Positions 57,354-64,000 of a stretch of DNA of 64,000 bases are shown here, piece after piece. A program made the translations under genes and the position numbers. This stretch comes from Amorphophallus konjac (Eukaryota; Streptophyta; Magnoliopsida; Alismatales; Araceae). Below the pieces are notes generated by a model. It was given only the letters and a program-made list of their open reading frames with translations, made no database searches and was not told the origin of the DNA. Location of the stretch: contig CM040117.1 of assembly GCA_022559845.1 (NCBI GenBank), positions 15,896,856-15,960,855 on the forward strand. The letters run 5' to 3'. Position 1 is the first letter of the stretch, and each line of letters opens with the position of its first letter.

Positions 57354-59066
57354 TCACTCGGGACATGTCGGCTGCGCTGCATGATACAGCTTAATATGCT
57401 TTCCGTTGAGGGGAGAGAACTGGATAACCCCTTTGTGGTCTACCAGGACGTAGGCACCCCCTTCATATACTCGGCGGACGATATACGGCCCGACCCAGTT
57501 TTCGACCAGCTTCCCTTTGGGGTTGGAGGCCATCACTTCTTTTCTTTTGACCATTACCAGGTCTCCTTTCTTGAATTCTCGACCCTTGACTAGCTTGTCA
57601 AAAGCACGGGCCATGCGAGCTTGGTAGAGCTGGATGTTTTGCTGCGCCCGGAGGCATTTTCCTTCGAGCTCAATGAGCTCTTCCAATCTTCTTTCTGCAT
57701 TGGTCTGCTCACCATTGACTAATCCGTGCTGGATGGCAACTCGCAATGAAGGAACCTCAAGCTCAATTGGCACCACAGCTTCTGACCCGTAGACAAGGGA
57801 GAAGGGGGAACAGCAAGTTGGGGTCTTGTAGACAGTACGATAGGCCCAAAGTGTTTCGTACATCCTTTCCTCCCAATCTTTTTTATTAGACTTGACAGTC
57901 TTTGCCAGCAACGTGCACAGTGTCTTGTTAAAGGCTTCTGCGAGTCCGTTGGCCTGAGGGTTGTAGGGGGAAGATGTCCTCCAGTCAATTTTGTATTTGT
58001 CGGCCAGCCGATAAATCTTCTGATTTCTAAAATGGCTGCCATTGTCAGAGATGATTCGGCTAGGGATCCCGAACCGAAATATTACATTCTGCCGGAAGAA
58101 TCTTGCAACTAGTTCTCCCGTCACATCTCTTAGTGCTACTGCTTCTGCCCATCTGGAGAAGTAGTCTGTAGCTGCTAAGATGTACTTGCACCCTGATGAA
58201 GATGCTGGCAGCGGCCCTACTACGTCCGTGCCCCACTGAGTAAATGGCCAGCTCGGCAGGGTGGGATGCAGTGGCACTGGAGGTCTCCTTGCCACATTAG
58301 CATGTTCTTGACATTTCTGACAAGCCTTGGCAAACTTGCAGCAATCATTAAATATAGTGGGCCAATAGTAACCCAGCTTCTTTATCTCGATTTTCATTTT
58401 TGGGCCAGCCTGGTGTGCTCCAGCTGATCCTGCATGGACTTCCTGCATCACCTGTCCTGCTTCTGCTGAAGACAAGCAACGGAGTAAGACTTTCCTTCGG
58501 GCGTCTGCCATAATTCGGAACAGGGTCCCGCTTCTCATCTCATAAGAATCCTTGATCCTTAGGAGCTTCATCCTCTGTTCCTTTTCTTTTGGAAGTTGCT
58601 GGTGTTGAAACCAGCGCAGGAGATGCTCTCGCCAATCGGGCTGCTGAACCCCTTCGATGACTGCTACTTCCATCTCTTGTTCGTCGGCCAGAACCTCTGT
58701 TACGCTGGGGACCTGTCGACGGTTGATCACTGTTATATTCAGGCTTGTGTCTGGCGGGACCGCCAATGAACTGGCCAGCTTAGCGAGGGCATCCGCCTGA
58801 GCATTCTGGCCTCGGTTGATGTGCTTGATGCTGATGAAGTAAAATCTTGACATCAGGCGAGTTGCCAACTGGTGATAGGGGAGGAGCTCTTGCTTTCGCA
58901 CCTCGAACTCTCCTTCCAGCTGTTTTATAACTAGCATGGAGTCTCCGAATGCTTCCAGCATCTGAATTCCCATGGACAGAGCAACCTGCAACCCGATTAT
59001 CAGGGCTTCATATTCTGCTTCATTGTTTGTGCATTGCTTGTTTATGGAACAGGATGTATATACCAC
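57354..59066 (-). pseudogene. pol: Tat pol: end of archaeal-type RNase H and integrase
   Basis: A 570-codon open segment. It begins in the archaeal-type RNase H (NNEAEYEALIIGLQVAL; GDSMLVIKQLEGEF; HINRGQNAQADALAKLA). The integrase follows: zinc-binding end (CCKFAKACQKCQEH), core GTDVVGPLP (58205-58235), ISDNGSHF (about 58040-58060) and NGLAEAFNK (about 57930-57955), which supply the D, D and E. The C-terminal part has a GPYIVRRVYEGGAYVL segment typical of gypsy integrase ends. The segment itself is intact, but is separated from upstream domains by a one-base deletion near 59085, where the plus-strand copy has TCTCCAG and this one TCCCAG. Confidence 0.92.
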
Positions 59067-59617
59067 TTCTCCTTCTGGGATTTCAGGACTATGCCTGCTC
59101 CTGCTCTGACCCTGGCTGACCCGGTGGCAGAGGTGTCAATTCTGGAAGCGCCATCAAAGTATAGTTGCCATAAGGAGGGCTGTACTTGCACGGCTTCTAG
59201 GGTTTCATCTTCAGGAAGCTCCGGCTCCAACGGGCAATCCCCAGGCACTGGGTGCTCAGCGAAGAAGTCTGCAATAGCTTGGCCCTTGACGGCCTTGCGC
59301 GGCACGTAGGAGATATCAAACTCCATAAGGATTACCGCCCATTTGCCCAGGCGGCCTTTGAGGGCCGGTTGAGACATAATGTACTTCAGGGGATCCTCTT
59401 TGGATACCAAGCTGATTTCATGCGACAACATATAGTGTCGGAGCTTTTTAACTGCGAAGACCAGCGCCAGACAGATCTTCTCAATATAAGTATATTTCTC
59501 TTCAGTTCTGACCAGTCTCCGACTGAGGTAATAGAGGGCTTGTTCTTTCCCTTCTTCATTATTCTGGGCCAGCATTGCCCCCAGAGAATTGTGTGTAGCT
59601 GCTATATACAGTATCAA
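59042..59617 (-). pseudogene. pol: Tat pol: RNase H and start of archaeal-type RNase H
   Basis: Encodes the retroviral-type RNase H (LYIAATHNSLGAMLAQN; YTYIEKICLALVFAVKKLRHY; GRLGKWAVILMEFDISYVPR) followed by a short acidic linker and the first strand of the second RNase H (LWQLYFDGAS ... AGAGIVLKS). Frame is lost at both ends relative to neighbours. Confidence 0.9.
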
Positions 59618-59620
59618 TGG

Positions 59621-60359
59621 TCATCCTTTCACCGGTGCGCCCAACACTGGAGGAGTTTTCAGGTAGTCTTTTAGCTTGTCGAAGGCTGCCTGGCAATCTT
59701 CATCCCAATAAAAGGGGACATCTTTCATCATCAACTTGTGAAAGGCTGGCACCGCCCTGACAAATTGGAAATGAAACGCCGGATATAAGCCAAACGGCCC
59801 TGTAGTGATCTCAGCTCGGAGATGTTCCTTGGCGGAGGTAACCCCTGAATCGCCTTGATCTTTGCGGGGTCTATCTCGATTCCCCGATATCGGACGATGA
59901 AGCCCAAGAATTTTCCGCTCGACACTCCGAACGCACATTTCATAGGATTCATTTTTAGCTCGTGCTGCCTCAGCCTCTGAAAAACAATCCGGAGGTCTTG
60001 CAGATGATCTTCTTTTCTTCTGGTTTTGACCACCAGGTCATCTATGTAGCACTCGACCTTGTGGTAGAGCAATTCATCAAAGATTTTGGTCATTGCGCGC
60101 TGATAGGTTGCGCCAGCGTTCTTTAGTCCGAACGGCATTCTCTTGTAATGATAAATGCCTTTAGGAGTTCGGAAAGCAGTATGGACTCGGTCATGCTCCG
60201 CAATCCAAATCTGATTGTAGCCGAAGACCCATCCATGAATGACAGGGCTTCATGGCCGGTTGTAGCATCGATCATGACCTCGGTTATTGGCACCGGGAAG
60301 TCATCTTTGGGGCAGGCTTTATTTAGATCCGGAAGTCGACACATATCCGGATCTTCCAT
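59621..60359 (-). pseudogene. pol: Tat pol: reverse transcriptase
   Basis: RT pieces in different frames: DLNKACPKDDFPVPITEVMID (60123-60359), MPFGLKNAGATYQRAM with catalytic YIDD (60037-60048 on the minus strand), VSSGKFLGFIVRYRGIEIDP (59731-60138), and the RT/RNase H connection PAFHKLMMKDVPFYWDEDC (59621-59938). Single-base losses near 60200 and 59748 (CCTTT against CCCTTT in the plus-strand copy) explain the breaks. Confidence 0.9.
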
Positions 60360-62647
60360 TCTTCTTTTTCACGGGGACGATATTCGCCAGCCATGTGGTG
60401 TACTGGTTTTCTTCAACAAATCCCACGTCAATGAGCTTGTCGACTTCAGCACAAATTTGGGTGATGAGCTCTGGCCTCATGCGCCGCGGTGGTTGCTTCA
60501 CCGGCTCGGCTTCAGGGTTGATTGCCAGCTCATGTTGTGAGACAGCGGGGCTTAGACCTGGCATCTCTTTATAAGTCCAGGCGAAGCAATCCCGGTATTC
60601 TAGCAGTAGTTGAATGTACAGCTCCCGTTCTTCTGGGGACAGTTGGGCACTGAGGAAGGTAGGCCTAGGGTCCTTCTCATTTCCCAGGTTGACTTCTATC
60701 AGTTCATCGACTGTGGCTTGTCCTCCGTCTTCTATCTCCGGAGGTGCCGGTTGGAGGTCAACGAAGTCTGGAATGCCATCTTGAGGGTCGAGTACTTCGA
60801 CTTCCTCGTCAGACACCGCCAGAGCTTCCTGAGGTTTCTTGATCTCTTGTGCTAGCGGCTGGGTGGATTGTTCTATTAGAAGATCCATTGCCGTTGCAGC
60901 TTCCAAGGATGAAAGAACAGCCTTGGTGTTTGCAGATGAGATTACAGCCATGACGGGCTGGTAACCGTTCACTGCCAGGCCCAGACAGCATGCTGATTTT
61001 GCAGCAGAAGTTGAGGAAGTTTCGCCTTCTGGGATAGTTGTATCTTCCGCAGAAGTGGCTTTTTCTTCTCTGGTAGCTGGCTCCCCTTGATTGGAGTTGA
61101 CCAAGGCCTCCTTGATTGGCAGAAAGGGCGTTGAAGTTGTCATTAGTAGGACCCCTGTAGAGGGGGAGACTCCTACTTCTTGAATGTCTTCGGCTTCGCT
61201 GCTGCTAGCCGTATCAAATTCGGCTTGAAAGGCCGCTTCTTCAGGATGAACTTGCTCCCAGCATCGGCAAGGGGCCGAGGTTTCTGCTTCTTGATTTCGG
61301 GACTGAGCGAGTTCAAGATATTCGGCTTCCGCCGGATATTCATCAAAGGTTGCCCTCAGAGGGCTATCTTCAGTAGGATAGAAGGCGGAGATAGTATCCA
61401 CCTCGTACCGCCCACTGTAGTAATATTCTTCCAGGGTGAAGCCCAACCCTGGATGTTGAGAGACACGTCTCATTTCCTTATCCAGATTTGCAGGATACCA
61501 CATCTTCTGGAAAGCTTCCTTGCGTTTTTGAGACTGATCGGGAGGGATGTGTTGCTTTTGAAACATCCTGGCCGTTCGATCAGTTGTAAATGCCAGGCCC
61601 TGAACAGGAACCCGCGGTTGGCTAGATCCTCAGGGAGGCTGCAGTCTGTGTCTTCCTGAGTGGGATGCTCCTCAGCTGTATAGAACAAGCTGCTGGGCCC
61701 ATCTTCCTGTGTCACCTCCCAAGCTTTGAAAGGTTCGACAGTGGGATCATTGAGGCCGGAGACTGGCTTAGTGAGGCCGGCCAGGACTCCGATGCGGTCG
61801 TGCTGTCGATCGACATGTACTTCCTTAGCTTCGGGGTATAATGCTGGGGGTGTCACCCTGCCGACATTTCCAGAAGTCGTGATGTGGGAGACCACCTTCG
61901 GCTTGACATATCCGCGCGGCGGTGGTGGATACCAACCGTCACCCGATCTATTCTTCGACGCCCTTACGGGGGCTTCAGCTTCAGAAACCTTCTGGGGAGA
62001 CCCCGTATATAGGTTGGCGTCCGCCAAGTGACATTCAAACACCTCGAATGGGTGGATATCAGCAAATATCCTCTCCTCCTTCCCCTGGAGGCTGTATTTG
62101 ATGCATTGGTGGAGCGTGGAGGGCACCACCATATTTTCATGCAGCCATGGGCGGCCGAGCAGTGCTTTGTAGGAGGTGCGAGAGTCAATGACATGAAACT
62201 GCACCGTTGTAGTGAAATCTGCCAGGGTCAGTGTGAACTCTGCCACTCCCATAGATACTTCACATTTTTGGTTGAAGCCAGCGATACGCATATCCCGACT
62301 TTCTCGAGATGCACATTAAAGTGGTACCTCTCGTATATTCTATATGGCAGGATGTTGACTGCTGCACCAGGATCAACCAGAATCCGGTTCAGTTCTCTTC
62401 CGTTCAGGTGCCCTTTCATATATAGCGGCCTGTTGTGGCTGGCAGTAGGTAGTAGCATGTCTTCTGGAGAGAAGGTCATACTGGCTTCTGGTATAGCCTC
62501 AGCTACGCAGGCTTCAAAATGAGCAGGCGTCTGCAGAGCAGTGATGATCGCCTGTCGAGTCTCTTCACTCAAAGAGAGAATTTCCCAGATCGTAAATCGA
62601 GCGGGAGCTTCTTGAGCAACTTCATTATTCGCTCCCAGCCCGGACAT
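60319..62647 (-). pseudogene. pol: Tat pol: aspartic protease, linker and RT N-terminus
   Basis: Three overlapping frames. 62228-62647 holds the protease motif LVDPGAAVNILP; D-P-G stands at the usual D-S/T-G site and also occurs in related plant gypsy proteases, so I do not call it a lesion. 61470-62291 continues with GRPWLHENMVVPSTLHQC and the acidic linker. 60319-61566 holds the rest of the linker and the start of RT (CFAWTYKEMPGLSP; VEENQYTTWLANIVPVKKKNG). Frame changes lie near 62270, 61600 and 60350. Confidence 0.88.
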
Positions 62648-62656
62648 TGGAGAGCT

Positions 62657-64000
62657 TCATCTCTTCAGCCCATCTGGGCTTGGGGAGGTTTTGATTTGTG
62701 GGTCCAGACGGACCTGCTTCATCTTCCTCGGACTCGGCACCCTCTTGACTGCACCGGCTGTCGGGTCTTCTTTATTAGCTGCTGTAGGGCAAGCTCCATC
62801 TGCATTTGCATCCTCAGTAGATTGCGCTGGCTGCAGGTGAATGACCCCGGGTGTAGGGTTAGCATCTTGGCAGGGCTGCTTCCCTTTTGACATCTTCATA
62901 AACTCAAGGAATGAAGGGACTGCCTTGCCCCCACTCTTGTTGTATAGGCCTGACGGAGGAGGGATTTGGGCTCCCTTAACTCCGGCGGAGGCGTCTTGTA
63001 GGGTTGCTCCCCTCTGAACATAATGTTATGATTGGGTGGTGGCTGGCGCCCCCATTTTTGGCCTGACCGAGTGGCATGCGCAGCAGTTGCGGCCTCGGCC
63101 TTGCCTCCCCCAGCATGGGGTGTGAAGCAAATTTCTTCTTCTTCCTCTTCTCCGGGTAGGTTGAAGAGTGCTGACAGGGTATTGCAGGAGACAACCTGTG
63201 TTTTATGGGCCCCAGCGGCCTTTCTTTTCTTCTTCTTTTGCTTTTTCTTCTTTTTGGTTTCTGCAGGTGCCTGCCCCCAGAACAGCTGCCCTCTTCAGGG
63301 GATGCTGCTTCAGCTTCCTCATCTGTTTGAGTGAGAGTTGTTCCAGTTCTTGCCATGGGACGTGGTCCCGTACCAGCAGAGGTTTCAATTCGGGCTGCAC
63401 ATATTCATCTAGCCCTTCAATCAGGTGCTGCAGTCGAAGGACTCCAGGATTGGTTTCCTTGATTACTGGCAGCGGAGTTTGTCTCCTCCTGTTAGGTGTA
63501 TGTATTCTGACAGCTGTAGGTGGAGTGACCCATACGGGTGCTACCACTGGCGGAGCAGGCCGGGACGTAATGCCACGGATATGTGCCCCCTCTTTTGGGC
63601 GGGTGCCCTCTTCTTCTTGTGCTTCACAGGGATTTGCTGCCACCCCTGTTGTTCTTTCACGGGCTCCAGGAAATGGATTTCGTAGGTGCTCCGTGTGCTT
63701 GCTTCAGAGATCTCCTCAGGTAATGCCTGGTAGAGGGAGACCATGTTGATTGCTGCCCTCCTGAAAGGGGCTTCATGTGGCTGAGGAGGGTCTACTTTGT
63801 ACTCTCCCAGCTCTATCTCATTCTTCTTCACCATCCCTTCGATGACGTCTTTGAAAACATAGCAGTCTTCGATTGGATGTCCCAACATCTGGTGGTAGGG
63901 GCAGAATCTCGGACTGTCTTTCCTTTTCAGGTCCTCAGGTCTCCTTGGTTCAGGCAGAGTGACCATGCTGTATTCTATTACCCAGTCGAACAGGACTCGG
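62657..64000 (-). pseudogene. gag: Tat gag C-terminal region, open to window edge
   Basis: 63541-63966 encodes CPYHQMLGHPIEDCYVFKDV, the Cys/His segment at the end of Tat Gag. The downstream frames 63203-63643, 62976-63356 and 62657-62899 carry a Lys/Glu-rich spacer and low-complexity sequence, overlapping with frame changes. The capsid part and the 5' LTR lie beyond 64000. Confidence 0.78.

Larger units (their letters stand above)
43592..64000 (-). mobile_element. Minus-strand Ty3/gypsy Tat-lineage element, 3' LTR to gag, 5' end off window
   Basis: At least 20.4 kb. In its own direction: gag remnant, protease, RT, RNase H, archaeal-type RNase H, integrase, about 4.1 kb of repeats, an antisense gene, polypurine tract, 3' LTR. 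The second RNase H and antisense ORF are hallmarks of the Tat clade (Ogre, Retand, Grande and relatives); tandem repeats in the region after pol are also known there. It shares its family with the plus-strand remnant at 1-1308 and 12486-14657. Pol has several single-base frameshifts, so it is not autonomous now. It inserted into copia B2. Confidence 0.92.

Noticed and set aside
62343..62393. Protease D-P-G as an inactivating mutation
   Set aside because: Proline at this position is found in related plant gypsy proteases, so it is not evidence of decay.

Overview
The window is intergenic, repeat-rich nuclear DNA of a flowering plant. I see no host housekeeping gene, rRNA, tRNA or CRISPR. Almost every base belongs to nested LTR retrotransposons. 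Plant origin follows from Sirevirus-type Ty1/copia elements (initiator-Met tRNA primer site, long Gag with coiled coil, several polypurine tracts) and Tat-lineage Ty3/gypsy elements (second, archaeal-type RNase H; plant mobile domain ORF). The species cannot be named from the sequence.

Nesting, oldest to youngest. (1) A decayed plus-strand Tat element is the substrate (1-1308, 12486-14657, remainder off the right edge). (2) Copia A (1309-12480) sits in it with identical 1957-bp LTRs in length and a 5-bp target duplication GGACC. (3) A copia B array starts at 14658 as LTR-internal-LTR-internal; the second internal region (B2) is split twice. (4) Copia C (30656-41647) is inserted in the B2 reverse transcriptase with target duplication TTCCC; its gag and pol are open throughout. 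(5) A minus-strand Tat element, same family as the oldest one, cuts B2 at 43591/43592 and runs off the right edge; only its 3' LTR (43592-46930) is present.

The minus-strand Tat element reads, right to left: gag remnant (64000-62657), protease, RT, RNase H, archaeal RNase H and integrase (62647-57354, several frameshifts), a 1.3-kb array of ~41-bp hairpin monomers, a mixed repeat zone, a 1.4-kb array of ~40-bp hairpin monomers, an antisense five-exon gene for a plant mobile domain/coiled-coil protein (47725-52897, plus strand), a polypurine tract and the 3' LTR.

The most unusual content is non-coding. The three copia families, though divergent, share RNA-like structures with compensatory changes: a tandem hairpin pair between pol and the 3' LTR, a two-stem structure in the R-U5 leader, and an inverted repeat bracketing the polypurine tract/LTR junction. 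Their LTRs carry dozens of short motifs (AAGTCTRTACA and GCGTYRACGC) in different combinations. All three have a single in-frame stop codon between gag and pol in a conserved context. The antisense gene has four GT-AG introns that would survive retrotransposition because they are antisense to the genomic RNA.
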